NCBI GenBank assembly: GCA_017165825.1
Contig: CM029367.1
Span: forward strand, 17,848,945 to 17,912,944
Direction of reading: 5' to 3'
Length of the DNA stretch: 64,000 nt
Origin: Hepsetus odoe
Lineage: Eukaryota > Chordata > Actinopteri > Characiformes > Hepsetidae
Each line of letters begins with the position of its first letter. The stretch's first letter is position 1. The notes beneath the pieces were generated by a model that ran no database searches, had not been told where the DNA came from, and saw nothing but the letters and a program-made list of their open reading frames with translations. This document shows positions 13,420 to 26,615 of the stretch, in pieces. The position numbers and the translations under genes are program-made.

Positions 13420-13795
13420 CAGTACTGTGGAAAAGTTTTAGGCAGGTGTGGAAAAAATGCTGTCAACAAAAAATGCTTTCAGAAATATAAATAATGATTG
13501 TTTATTTTTATCAGTTTACAAAATGCAAAGTGAACGAGCAAAAGACAAATCTAAATCAGATCAATATTTGGTGTTACTACCTTTTGCCTTCAAACCAGCA
13601 TAAATTCTTCTGGCCCCCACAGAGCCCTGATGTCAACATCATCCAGTGTGTCTGGATTACATGAAGAGACAGAAGGATGTGAGGAAGCTACATCCACAGA
13701 AGATCTGTGGTTAGTTCTCCAAGAATTTTGAAAATAAATGATTAACACTTCCATTTTTGAAAGCATTCTTTGTTTATAGCGAAAAGAACAGTACC
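13420..13795 (+). mobile_element. Tc1-like non-autonomous element (copy 2), decayed right end
   Basis: The left end shows the same terminal sequence (CAGTACTGTGGAAAAG, preceded by TA) and left arm as the other copies. The remnant of the transposase C-terminus reads on the plus strand (CAGAGCCCTGATGTCAACAT, then the segment corresponding to the conserved tryptophan). It has frameshifts and lacks the last part. The right arm is shortened, and only a weak ACAGTAC trace remains at the right end near 13788-13794. Confidence 0.75.
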
Positions 13796-15172
13796 TAAAA
13801 CCACACCATTAGCATTAGCATAGTTCAGAGAGAAAAGCGATGGCCTAGTTCAATCTAATAATTTAGTGAATAAATATACAATAATAAATAACTAAAAAAT
13901 ATTCACTTAAAATTAGACTACTTTGTACATTCTTTTGTTATTGGAGGAGGGAAATGTTGGCCCTTGATAGTTTTTTCCCCTGCTTTTCTCTTAAATTCAC
14001 TCTTTCTCCAACAATTTTCTTTACCAACAATTCAGAATCATATGAGGCCAGCCACTGCTTCTCTTCAAGCTGGCACTATTTGCAATGCCATTGGGCAAAT
14101 TAACACAATAAGAGGAGAACACTAACTGCCACTTCTGAAACATGAGCTAAAACAGGCCAGCAATAGCATTCATGTCACAGAGAGACAGTCTTCCTACACA
14201 CTCAGAGAGCAAAGCCAATTATGCACCCTCTGACTCCCGGGCTTGCACAGCAGTGCAATTTAAAAGTTTGAATAAGATTCAGTACTATTAGAGAGAACAG
14301 AGACAATTTCACCTCGTGATGACTGATCAAATGATGTTGAAGAAGCTTCTAAAAGCTCCCAAAAATTGATGGCAGCAGTCATTAGCACTAGCCTTTCAGT
14401 GATGATTTCATCCTGAAATGAAGACAAGTCCTCTCTCCCTGCCCCTAAGGGCGGGGGTCTGTGCTCAAATTCCTAAACATCTGAGTCACCTAAGTCAGCC
14501 TGCACCTACAGCTTGCACCCATATATTAAGAATTTCTCTAAACACGGCTCTGCCTGGTTCTAGTTATGAGTCAGATATTAAATGGAACAGAATAGAGTTC
14601 ATAGAGTTGGAGCTGTCATCTCACAAACATCTGATGTCATTTATTTCCTAATGCATGTTTAGCCTAGGGCTGGATGTGTTCTTCACACCTCATTGGTAAG
14701 GAACTCTCAGACCAACTGTTGATGTGGTGGTAATACCATGATAGTATTGTGTCTTAAATCAGACATGATAATGACATACCTCTTAGTGAAAAGGGAACAC
14801 GTAGAACAAGAGAGTTTGCTTAATGCTTCTCTTTCACAAACAGCCTCACCCAAGGAGACACAAATAACAATGCAATCTCTTTGCCAAAGTGGAATTATGT
14901 CCTTTCACAACTGAAACAATGACTGGCATCCTCCAGCACAAGTAAGCAATGTGAAGACATTGGGGAGGTTAAAGTTAAACTGAGGCATATCTTGTAAGAG
15001 TCTCCCAATGGGGAGAAATAAATAAATATCATCTAAAATGAAAGAAAAACAACTTTGAAAAAACTGTATTTTTGCCAACCCAACCAGTGAAGTTCAGGAT
15101 CTTTTCTTGCTTTTATTGTGAATACCCTTAATTTTAAAACAACAAATGATAGCTTCAGATTTGTCATACATT

Positions 15173-15194
15173 GATATATATATATATATATATT
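15173..15194. repeat. (TA)n microsatellite
   Basis: About eleven uninterrupted TA units in AT-rich flank. Confidence 0.9.
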
Positions 15195-18100
15195 TATAAG
15201 CCTCATGCCTTCTACATGTTTTTCTTTTCAAGTAAGAAATGGATGCTGATGCTTTTAGTTATTTGCTACAAAATCTAACCATATTCTCTGGATCTACTTT
15301 ATTAACAGATGTCCAAAAATGGTTTCTGGCTGGATTTCTAACTAAGTGAAAGCAAATTGAAGAAACTCATTAAAGAGTTCCAGTTTTACTGGTTGTTTCA
15401 AAGCATTAAATCAAACATATGTGAAGGATATGATTTTAGATATGAACATCAGCAGCTGACCTTTACATTGCAGGGTCTTTCATTATGAATGGATTAGTAG
15501 AAATGTTTGAAAATTACAATTTACATTTGTTCACACTGGAAAGAATTTATTTGTTTACTCCTGTACAGTTGTTACCTCTGATTCTTTACTTTCTGAGCAG
15601 CAACAATATGTAACTGAGAATCATATTTAGTAAAAATGTATTAAAACCTGTGTTTAGATCACAAAGATCATGACATTAATCAAATATCTTTGAATGGAGT
15701 TCTCTTTGATTAGGTGTTAGTTCTAGAAAATGTATGGATCCAGAAAAAGCATGCAAATTAAGTACCAAGGAACAGTTAGCTTCTAAATAACACCAAACCC
15801 CAGCCTCACAAATTACTACCTGAACCTACAAATCCAGGTGTTGCACACAGCTGACAATGCGAGGTAGTATGATCCCTTGTCAACAGAATGGCAAAGCATG
15901 TCTCAGAGCATTCAGAGGCTTACCTTTCTTCCACGGGGCAAGGATGGCAAAGGACTTGTGCCAGCTGAATGTCACACTAGGTTTACGCTTTTTCAGGCTC
16001 ATCCTGAAGGTCCAAAAGTGTTCCAACACCTTAGAGATTCTGAAGTGCTCAGATGCTCCTCATGTCTTGTGTATGCCAATGCTTATTTTCTTTCTGTGAT
16101 TTATGTGCTCACTGTCTTGAAGAGTAAATGGCCCAACCTGATCCACTGCTCCCTTGAGGCATGTTGCCAAAACTGGCTAATTGACTACCTAGATCAAGAC
16201 TAAAGTACGTTTGTGTGTGTATATGTTCTTGCCTGTATGAGAGTGTGTGACAGTGTGCTTCCTGCGAGCTCAGTGAGGAAAATGAAACAGTCAGCCTCCA
16301 GCACCAACACTCAGCAGTTGGGAGGAGGGGTGGCTAAGCATGAAGGAGAGGGAGGAGAAACATGCTGGAGAATAGAGAGCAGAGGGGGTGTTTTGAAACT
16401 GAGCACCAGAAAAAAGAATATCTTCAGTTTGTCTTCCACAAAATTATGAAGAAGGTGTTTTCCATCAGCTTGGGTGGCAAGCTCACATGCTTGAACCCAA
16501 ATACACAGTATTTATTACAAGATTCTTATCACCCAGTGTAACCACCTCAGCTAAAAAGAAACTAGACTCAGTGTTTACAATAGAACAGAATGATATCATG
16601 ATACTTATCTCTTTATTGTCTCTTTATCTCTTGAAAGTACCACCAACATGGTTTCCATCAGTTTTGAACATACATCAGCTATTATATATATGTTCTGTCA
16701 GTTATCCCAAATGACATAAAAGAATTGCAGAACAGACTCCTTGCCAGTACAAATTAGGATTCAAGTGTTGCACTCACAAAAAGGAGATAATATATAGAAT
16801 TCTTAAAAATCTATGTCATATGGAAACCCTGAAAAGATGCAAATTAATATACTCTTCCCATAATTCAAGTTCCACAAATATGTTCCTTACTAGAAAGCCA
16901 AAATGAAGAAATGGAATTCGGCCACACCTATTCACTAGCGTCTGTTGAGCTACACTGACTGGCTTTCTGGATCACTCCCCCACTTTAGTAGGAGGAACAA
17001 GAAGTTATCTGGCAAATGAGCCCCGTTCTCAATGAAATGCCCTTTTGTTCCTCTGGAAACAACATACACAGTAATGTATTAAAGAAACCAAGCTTTTGTA
17101 CATGTGTTCAAAAGATAATATTGTACAAAACTGCAGTCTAAATATATCAGATTTCTCCAAGGACAAATTAATTCTTTCATTGATATTTTTCTGCATCACT
17201 GTTGACAACCGATGCCTTATTGACTTACGCTGCTGTTTTGGTAAGCAACAGGTGAGGATATTAGTGGGGGCGACAGACAGAGAGGAGCTGCTCAAGAATG
17301 TCCTCAGGCACAGGATTAATTAGGTTTTGAACAAGAAAGCGCTGCTTACCTTTAGCAAGCCTTAACAACACTGAAGTATTCCATTCTGAGTTTTTTTACA
17401 TCAAAATGAAGAGACGAAATGAAAAGCCATATTAAAGCACATTTTCTCAATGGTTGTCAAACTGGCGGCACTCTTAGTCATTCTTTTCAGCATATGAGCA
17501 ACGCTGTAATACCAATATATATTACATCACTCATCTAATTTGGGTGAGTCTTGCACTTGTGTCATAGTTTGGACTGATTGCGCCAAATGCGCAGTGAGGA
17601 GGATGGTTAACATGAAAAAATATCTCCAAGAATCACAGTTGGAGACCTGCAGATTATGATAGCACCCTGGGGTCCAGAGCTGGAGCAAGACTCTACCTCC
17701 AAGCCAAAACATATATGGAAGGAATGGCAGAATAAAACATTTTCTGTCAACTTTCAGTTTAACTAGACACTACTAGAACTTTGTCTAGAACAGGGTTTTC
17801 TTGTCAGAAGAGATAAAACTAAAGTGTTTTCTTACAAATAATCAAGAGTCTTTGAATGAAAAAGAAGAACGTAACCCCTGAAATGATATTCAAATCCACT
17901 GTTATATGTGGTGGGAAATCTGTCATATTTTTGGACTGGTTTTGCTCTGCAAAAAAGAGCATGAGCTTATTAATTACAAGATATTTTAGTCCAAGCATGA
18001 AGCAATAATAAATAGCATACATGTTTGCATATAATTATAAACATGATTTACACCTATAATTAAAATGCTGTAAAGTTTTTTGGTGCAACCAATACCACAG

Positions 18101-19239
18101 TTCTATCCATTTAAAGAGGAAATTAATTTTATGATAGAATTCCAAAGTATAGATAAATTTAGCTCTAATACAAACCAGTTAATTAAATCAGTAATTAATT
18201 AATAGTTAACTTTAATTAACCATCAAACTTTAATTTACATGTATTTACGGTTAGATGAAATTTACAACAGCTGTTCAATCTCTTCTACATGAGTATTCAT
18301 TGAAACCACATTTGCTTTTACACAATGTAAAAGTCATTTTAACATGATAATGTGTTCTAGTTTTCCACTTTCCAGCTGACCGTGGTGATAACATCTTACA
18401 GGGAAAGAGATCGACTCACAGATGTGTGGGAAAACATTTCTGCAAAGCAAGTGCGATCGTGAGATCAGTCACCTGCAGACCGAACTCCAGTGGATCTGTT
18501 TGTTCTTCAGAACCCCATTGAGGCATAATGTGTGCACAAAAAGGAAATGTTGGCTAAATCTGTGTTTACTTGGAAAGTTTTATAAATTGTTTTTCCACAG
18601 TGTCATGTTAGTCTTGGACTGTAAATGCTTCTATCTCCCCAGGTTTGACACTGAACATTTCAGCTAGTTATGTAACACTGACTTTGAAGAGCATGCAAAA
18701 GAACACCCCATGCTGCTCTGGTTCATTTTGTGTGTTTTCCATAATTAAACCATCATAGGGGTCTTTCTTTTGCTCAACAAAAAGTTGCATCAGAAAAGAA
18801 ACATGAATAACAGTTTGCAAAAATGTTACTGACAAATACAATAAGGAATTCAAGTAATGCTCTCAGGGGCTCTGGGACCTCATGATGGTATTCCCTCTCA
18901 GGTCAAATTTGTTAGTGACCCCTTTGGGGGGAAAAAAACAAAAAACAGCTGTAATAATTTCTACAAATGCAGGAAGGTCACAACTAAAATTAAACAAGGA
19001 CTGAACGCACAAAGGGCAAAGCAACAGTAGTGATACTGAGCCCCCTCAATTACCAGTTTGCTAGTTTTCCTTTTGTATGGCCCATGACATTGCAGCACCT
19101 AAAAACAGATTCTGGGGTCACATTTTCATTTTAGTATCAGTCAAGGATCCAATATCATTGTGTTTTCTCTGAAAAACACCCTAATTTATTATACTTTTCA
19201 GTTTATAAGATCATTATTCATCTAAGACAGAGTAGCATA

Positions 19240-19375
19240 CCCCACCCTGACCAGTGGCCTGTGCAGTTTGCCGATCTTGTTGCTCAAACACACCTGATTC
19301 AACACACCTGTTAATTTCCAGGTGGGTGTTTGAATAGGGTAACTACCAAACGTTGGACACTCGATCTCCAGGATC
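19240..19375. repeat. Dispersed repeat fragment
   Basis: The segment with CACCTGATTCA followed by CACCTG, a GTGGGTGTTTGAATAGGG run and GGACACTCGATCTCCAGGAT resembles short repeats common in fish genomes. A related segment (CACCTGATTCAGCTCACCTG) is present at 54040-54140. The family is not identified; a DNA-transposon-derived origin is a guess. Confidence 0.4.
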
Positions 19376-22300
19376 TTATCTAGCAGCTTAGAAAGGGTAG
19401 CCTCTTAACAAAATATTCAAGGCTTTTGGAAATGATTGGAAATGGAAATTATGCAGCCACTAAGATGACCTTGCACAGACTTAAGGTTCATATATTAATT
19501 TGATACTGTTTCAATAACAGTGAGTGCCCTTCTTTAAAACGGTCAAATCCATGGTTCTCTGATATGCTGGAAAACAGTGACTGAAATCTGTTTAACACCC
19601 CCTCCTTTTTACAAACTAAAACATTGGAATAAACAAAGAGAAGTTAAACTTTTTTTGTTCTACTGAGACATAGAATGGTTTGGTTCAAGATTTCATCCCA
19701 GGATCACCAACCATTTTATGATTTAACATAAAGGGGCCTTGGTTCCCCAAATTAGGTTTTGAAAGATTGCATCAAATAAGAGTGGGTTCCCTTAAAGAGA
19801 GAATGTTTTGTAAATGGTTATGATACAACGCTGACATACATAAAATCACTGTTTAATATTCTAATCACTGCATTAGTATCAGTGTATCAAGTTTTGGATT
19901 GAGATTAAATCTAGGATTAGACTTAGGTTTAGAGTAAGAGCAAAGTTGAGGTGATGCTAATAAGTATTAAATTGCCTTATGTTAAATACAAAAGCATTTG
20001 AATGTAATTACAGCAGACAGATTACCAAGCAAAGCAGCAAATTAAAAGCAATTTAAAAAATTTGGTCAATTTTTTTAAATTGTGTTTTATTTTTTTAATA
20101 AATGTAGTGCTGAACTGAGCTCTCAATTCAGAAAAACAGGTCAGTGAGTTGAAGGAGGGGTAAACAGTGATTACAGAGGAGATGTCAGCATCACCTGTCA
20201 TTCTTGTTTGAACATGTATGAGCGGGTAGTCTGTGACTAAACATTGAAGGGGGTTGTGAGGTGACCTTCATTGCACAAAGAAAGTCCAGAATATTTTAAG
20301 GAATTCTAAACAACTTTTTGTCCTATGAATTTATTTATTAAAAAGGTTCTGAAAAAGCTCCTTAGGGCCACAAGACAGCCCATATATGGCTGGAACAGAG
20401 TTGTGAGTTTTTATGGGCTCCCAGTTATGCCACTGACCTGATTACTTCTATAACATCTATATAAAAAAAGGCACATTTACAGTGGAGCAAAACCTAAAAA
20501 CAAAAATAGATACTGATTTACATAAAGGCCCTTTACAGTCCCAGTGTTACTTTTTATTCTAGCGTGGAGTCTGGTGTGGCTTGATGAGCTCAGAAGGCTG
20601 CTGATCACGGAAACATATGTTAACCCATGTTTGCTGCTTTCACAGCTGCAGTAGTCCTGGACTTCCTGCTATGCTCCAAAAGATATTTCCGTGAAAAAAA
20701 TCCACCAAAATGCATTTCCTCACCCTGAAAATGTAACAAAAAGATCAAATGGAACAGTATCACATGAGAACTGACTCATATCACTGACACAGCATATACT
20801 AAAATGTTTTTTCCTTTTTTTAATCCGTTCAGTTTGTTTACATCCAGATTTGGGTTTACCCGAAATAATTAAAAGGTGAATGACGTTTCTTGAGTTTATT
20901 TGCTTTTGTGTGCCAGAATCAGAATGTATCTAGTAGTAAAATATGCCTAATTTCCCTAGAAGACTTTTTGAAAAGACATAAAAGGGAAGAGGAGTGTGAC
21001 TAAAGTAGGAATTGCCAAATTAGGGGTAATTTGCTTCTAGAGTGCTTCCAGTCAGGGCCATCAGAGCAGTGTCTGTTTGATGTTTCTTCCCTCAAGAAAA
21101 TGTGATCTAGTGGCGTCTCCTTTCAAATCTCACATGATTACAGTTTCTTTTCAGAGGTGTTGACTTTGCTCTGGGCTTGTGTTTGCAAAAATTCTACAGG
21201 AATTGGGTCAAGCTTCGATGGGCTGTGTGGGTGTGGATGCCATATCAGGTGCACTGTGTTGACAATTCATGACCTCAGTTATTAGATTATCTCCTGTTAT
21301 CATAATATCTATTGAGCAGATTAAATACAGTTGACTGCATGCCATTCTCATTGTGTTGAACCTAGATAAACACTGAGTGTTCATGAACTTTGACTAACCA
21401 TGGAACATCTAAGCCCAAAGGTACAGATTTGTCCATTTAAAAAAGTTATTAAAATATGCAACTCATGTGACACGTTTGCTACAACTTGCTTCTTATTCCT
21501 TTGTTAGGTATTAACAAATGTCCACTGATAAGAACTTATTCTTAAGTTTTTAATTCAGTTTTTTAAAGTTTTCATTTATTAATTAACAACTGAAAACACC
21601 AGGAATACTTTGCTATGTGTCTACTTTTCATGATGAAGAAATAGAATATGAGCAAACAGAAATGGTTCGAAATTACTTACAGAAAATGGTGTTAAATAAA
21701 AATGCTTTAATGTTAGAAATGTTTTTTCCTTTTCTCCTATTCCAATTCTTTGGTTAAAACCATCTGTGTATTTATCCTTGTTTGTTTTAACACTCTGACC
21801 AAACCACTGCTTAGTAATATGAACTTGTATAACAAGCTGTGAGTAAAGCTGTATTTATCATGCGAGGACTGCACATGCAGGCCTTAACAGGAAGATTTAA
21901 GACAGATCGTAAGACCTTGACACATTTGCAACAAAGACTCAAGCTAGATGCTCCATGTTGCTCTTATTTTGATTATAGACGCTGCATAACTAACATTCTG
22001 GACAAAGCACAATGGAGTTCCTTGGTTTTTGCAACAAAACTGAGACAAAGCGGTTTCAAATGTCTGTTTCAGAGATCAGAAACATCAAATATTAGATACA
22101 AAAAGGGAGTGAAAAACTTCTGTGAATGGCTCTAAAAAGATATTCACAGTTAAATGTTTATCAGAACAGGACACAGCAATTCTGAAATACATAGTAAAGA
22201 TTTAGAGATTCTTGGCTTGGATTTATGGGTCAAGAAAAAGTTTTTAACCCTGCTCTTTACAGTGAGGAGGTTTGGAAAACTTTTTTCACACTCACACATC

Positions 22301-22557
22301 TCGTTTATCACTGAAAGACTCTTTAGGGAAAGTACCTTTTTCATGACATTCTTTGCATATTATGTTTTAAGAGTGTATGTGTTATTAGCCGTGCATTAGA
22401 GTGCATGTTCCAGAATGCAAGCAAGGCCAAGAATCATGTGCAGAGTGTGGTATCATTCACAATGAAATAACAGACAGAGAGCTGCAATGGAGGAAACGGG
22501 TTAACAGGTCATTTCCATATGTTTACATCCAGCCAAACCTACTTGATAACCTTCCAG

Positions 22558-22559
<2 letters not shown>

Positions 22560-22599
<40 letters not shown>
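22560..22599. repeat. (AC)n microsatellite
   Basis: About twenty perfect AC units. The repeat opens a spurious frame on both strands (Thr-His on plus, Val-Cys on minus). Confidence 0.95.
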
Positions 22600-22604
<5 letters not shown>

Positions 22605-24364
22605 CCTCACAATATTTCTCATGCAAAGCAAACAAATCTTATAACCAACTATAGACATAGAAGAATCATGGGTCACTATTTTGCCTCCAATGCTCCTTCC
22701 CCTTCTGTAGTCAGTCCCCCACATCAAACAGTTCTTATTAAACAGAAGATCAAAAATGTCATTCTCTGATATAACTGAAAAATACATACACACATCAAAA
22801 AATACAAGACAATGTGATCTAAAGCAAGTTTCACGCTTACGTAAACTCTGGCCAAATTCTTTCTCAAACTGCATAGCTTCTCATTGTTAATTCCTCATGC
22901 CTCAAGCTAATGGCTGTTGTTACCCCATTTTTAGGCTGACAAAAGAATTAGACTAGCTGAAAAGAAACGTGACACAGCTCACACACTTGCCCAGGCAGTA
23001 GATAAGACTGCTCCAGGCACTGAGCGAGAGGCTGTCCGGTCTCTTTGACAAAAAAGCTGTTTTGTAAATTGATCTGTCTTATCAAGCATGAAGAATTTTG
23101 GAAGTATCTTTGTTACTATTACTTCTGGCCTCTCGTCAGAATCAGCTATGCCAGTGTCGGTGTATTCTTAAGTCTAATAAAAAAAAGCTGAATTTGTCCA
23201 AAAAATGACTTTGCCAACTAGAAGTTAGTGAATGAAATAGGAAATTAAAGATAAAAGCAGACTGGGGCATTGCATTGTCTACTGACCTCTTGTGGCTGAA
23301 TATGACATCAAGGAAATCATCTGCATAAAGCCAGTCTTAAATCAACCAGATCTTTCTTTTCTCCACTCACCACACTCAGTTATTGGCATAATGTATCTAG
23401 GAGCTCAACCACACTTGTTGGCTAACTTTGTCACTGACTTCCTTGGATTTGCTCTCTCTCTTCTTTTTTTAAAACAGTTGTTCAATGAGAATGACATAAA
23501 AAGGCGAGGTCACGATGTTTGGCAGCTTATAAGCTCCTTTCTGCCTTGCTGTTTGCAGTCAATGAAGGGAGACATGTCTGTTTTCATACACACAGCAACC
23601 ACTTTCCCACACTTTCACACTGGTTTATTTGAGTAGAAAAAAAAAAAAAATGAAAGCCATGTTTTATCTGCTTCTTCAATGAAAGAGCTAAGAAAGCCCT
23701 AAGGTCATAAAAATGAAACAATTAACCAAGAATTCGAGTTATTGTTGCAAAGACTTACCAGAAACTGAAAATTGAAAACAATGTGTTAACTAATTTTTAA
23801 GTGTTAATTAACAAGCTCTACACTATTAGAATGTTTTTTGCAGTTTTCAGTAAACTAACACACATTGGCAGCAGAGATAAAAGCACCCCACTTTTTTCTA
23901 AAATGCCAAAATAAAATGATAAAAAACACAGTAGAGGATTAGCTAAGATTAGTATTATCAGTGCAGGTGACTAAATAACATTAGAAGTAAACTGATGTAA
24001 AAGGAAATTGCCAAAAATTTAATAGCCACTTTACAGATGATTATTTGAAAGATGTGTGCTAATATTTCACACCTTCAGACATACCTGGGGCCTTCCTGAC
24101 TGAGAATATTGTTTTAATAGACAGCATTTGTTATGTTTCAGACAGTCCACCTACAGTAAAGCTGCCAGCCAGTGAAACTGAATTAGCATCAACAGGCTTT
24201 TGCTCTGCATATAAAGTAATCTGATAAAAAACTTAACATTTTGCTCATGATACTTCCTTCTCCTACTCCTACTTGCTCATGATACTTCCTACTTGCCTTC
24301 TCAGTTTCTGCCATTGAAATAAACAAAAATGTATTATTTTTACTCTAAATTCTTAAAAGTTTGC
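22600..24364. other. Gene-free stretch
   Basis: No supported exon, RNA gene or repeat family is seen apart from a short poly-A at 23638-23650. Confidence 0.5.
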
Positions 24365-24630
24365 TCAGTGGTGGCCTAGTGGTTAGGGGAGTTGGCCACA
24401 GGATCGGAAGCTTGTGGGATCAATCCCCTTACCAGTCGGTTGCCCTGAGGTACCCTTGAGCAAGATACTGTCCCCCTCACTGCTCCCTGGGTGCTTTCAT
24501 AGCTGCTCACTGCTGCACAGTGTTTGTGTGCATGGGTTAAATGCAGAGGTCCAATTCTGTTGTGGTTCACTGTGTGCTGTCCTGTGACCTTGCAATGACA
24601 AGAATAATCACTTTCACTTTTTTCACTTTC
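24365..24630 (+). mobile_element. tRNA-derived SINE, family B (copy b)
   Basis: The copy starts at CAGTGGTGGCCTAGTGG and carries the family body (TGAGGTACCCTTGAGCAAG) and the tail AATGACAAGAATAATCACTT, ending in a short T-rich stretch. Confidence 0.8.
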
Positions 24631-25361
24631 GATTCTGGTTTTTATTATTGAGTTTACAGCTTTGGTTCACCAGTTGGCTGGCGCTGACGTAGTTGTCCAT
24701 GAAAACACTCAGTGACAATGATTCATTTCATTGTGTTAAAAATCATGAAACAGACAGTCAGTTTGTATTTGTTTGGCAGGATGGGTGGCACTAATAAGTT
24801 CTCAGTGGGAGTTTAAGGTTAACTTGGGGCACAGCTTCACAGTGTTCACCCAAAATCACTTCCAATACAAAACTTTATCAAACGTGTCACAGCACTTCTA
24901 GTTTAGCTGGAAGTAAATGACTCCTGCATGGGAAAACGTGAACTCTCCAGTGACAAAAAGTGAAAGCAAGACGCAAGTACAGGCTAGTCAAAGCACAAAT
25001 ATAAATAACCAGAAAATGCTGCATGTCCGATTTCAAGTCAACTAGATTTTGTCATTTAAGCCATATACACAGTGTTCAGTGAAATGATCACGTTTCTCCT
25101 GGACCTCATGGGTGCTACACAGAAGACAACATGAAACATGACATACAACTAAACAAGTAGAGACAGAACAACATCTAGTGAAAAAAACACAATGCAACAC
25201 AAGAGTAGTCCTGCATATGAACATGGTTTAGTAATTACCAAGTGAAAACTATGATGAATACAGCTCTAGGTGCAGTGATAAATCGTGTGTAATAATTACA
25301 GTATTTTATCAAACATTGGAGAAGGACAGCTGTCACAAAGCAGCTCACCTTCACTTCTTAC
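24631..25361. other. Non-coding stretch, nothing recognised
   Basis: No supported feature. Confidence 0.5.
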
Positions 25362-25482
25362 TATATTTACAGCATTTAGCAGATACTCTTAACTGTGTGA
25401 CTTCAGATTCCGAATTACAGGGACAGCCCCCCTGGAGCAGCTTAGGAACCCAATGGTGGTGGTGCTGGAGGTGGGATCTGAT
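25362..25482 (-). mobile_element. Truncated SINE, family A, reverse orientation
   Basis: Read on the minus strand, it matches the 3' two thirds of the element at 4823-5078: a CCACCATTGGGT segment, CTGTCCCTGTAATT, then a degenerate form of the AAGAGCGTCTGCTAAATG tail. The tRNA-like 5' part with the Pol III boxes is missing, as expected from incomplete reverse transcription. Confidence 0.7.
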
Positions 25483-25830
25483 ACTGCAAACTCTTGGTCC
25501 TTTCTTTCAGAAAGTTCTACTACTGTAGAATTTACGGGTATAGGTTTATCTTTACATTCACACTTCTTTACTCTTCTGTTCACGTGTGTCTGTAGTTTAT
25601 TTCTTGCAGTTTACTTTATGTGTGAGTATATATGTGTGAGTATACAGAACTATGAATTTAGTCATTTTGGAAGTGAAAAAATAACTGTGGTGTTATATTA
25701 CCGTTACTTCCTAAATCCTCACTTCAGCCTGGATGCGTGATCAGTGCAACAACAATTCAATCAGCTAAAAACTACATGCTGATTTGTTTAGGACACAGAC
25801 TGAGGACTCAGAAGACTAAGCTTGAAGCGT

Positions 25831-26600
25831 CGAGTTGAGATTCACCAGTACTGACTCGAGCGTTGAGTTGAGATTCACCAGCACTGACTCGAGCGTCGAG
25901 TTGAGATTCACCAGCACTGACTCGAGCTTTGAATTGAGATTCACCAGTACTGACTCGAGCTGTGAGTTGAGATTCGCTAGCACTGACTTGAGCTGTGAGT
26001 TGAGATTCGCTAGCACTGACTTGAGCTGTGAGTTGAGTTTCGCTAGCACTGACTCAAGCTGTGAGTTGAGATTCACCAGCACTGACTCGAGCTGTGAATT
26101 GAGATTCGCCAGTACTGACTCGAGCATTGAGTTGACATTCACCAGCACTGACTCGAGCTGTGAATTGAGATTCGCCAGTACTGACTCGAGCATTGAGTTG
26201 AGATTCACCAGCACTGACTCGAGCTTTGAATTGAGATTCGCCAGTACTGACTCGAGCTGTGAGTTGAGATTCGCTAGCACTGACTCGAGCTGTGAGTTGA
26301 GATTCACCAGCACTGACTCGAGCATTGAGTTGAGATTCGCTAGCACTGACTAGTGCGTCGAGTTGAGATTCACCAGCACTGACTCAAGCTTTGAATTGAG
26401 ATTCGCCAGTACTGACTCGAGCATTGAGTTGAGATTCACCAGCACTGACTCGAGCTTTGAATTGAGATTCACCAGTACTGACTCGAGCTGTGAGTTGAGA
26501 TTCACCAGCACTGACTCGAGCATTGAGTTGAGATTCACCAGCACTGACTCGAGCTTTGAGTTGAGATTCGCCAGTACTGACTCGAGCTGTGAGTTGAGAC
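25831..26600. repeat. 33-bp minisatellite, about 23 tandem units
   Basis: The unit is GAGTTGAGATTCACCAGCAC followed by TGACTCGAGC and a variable triplet ending in T. It repeats every 33 bases about 23 times. Because 33 is divisible by three and the unit lacks stops in certain frames, the array is open on both strands: plus reads an 11-residue unit RFTSTDSSxEL, minus reads LESVLxNLNSx. A cluster of changes near 26350 introduces a stop in the plus frame, splitting it into 16 and 7 units. Differences between units are mostly transitions at a few positions (ACC/GCC/GCT, AGC/AGT, variable triplet). There is no splice-site or start-codon support, so I treat this as a satellite and not a gene. Confidence 0.9.
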
Positions 26601-26615
26601 GTGGCTGTGCTGACT

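Larger units (their letters stand above)
13796..22559. other. Long gene-free stretch
   Basis: I see no exon supported by frame and splice sites on either strand in these 8.8 kb. The stretch contains a (TA)n run at 15173-15194 and a dispersed repeat fragment at about 19240-19375. It may hold distal regulatory DNA, but conservation cannot be judged from one sequence. Confidence 0.5.

Noticed and set aside
21839..22135. 98-codon plus-strand frame as a small gene
   Set aside because: No good start context, splice sites or recognisable domain; composition fits random AT-rich DNA.
22401..22874. Frames spanning the (AC)n repeat
   Set aside because: Extended by the dinucleotide repeat (Thr-His or Val-Cys runs).
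25831..26600. CRISPR-like array
   Set aside because: There are no unique spacers between repeats; units are directly adjacent and this is a vertebrate genome.
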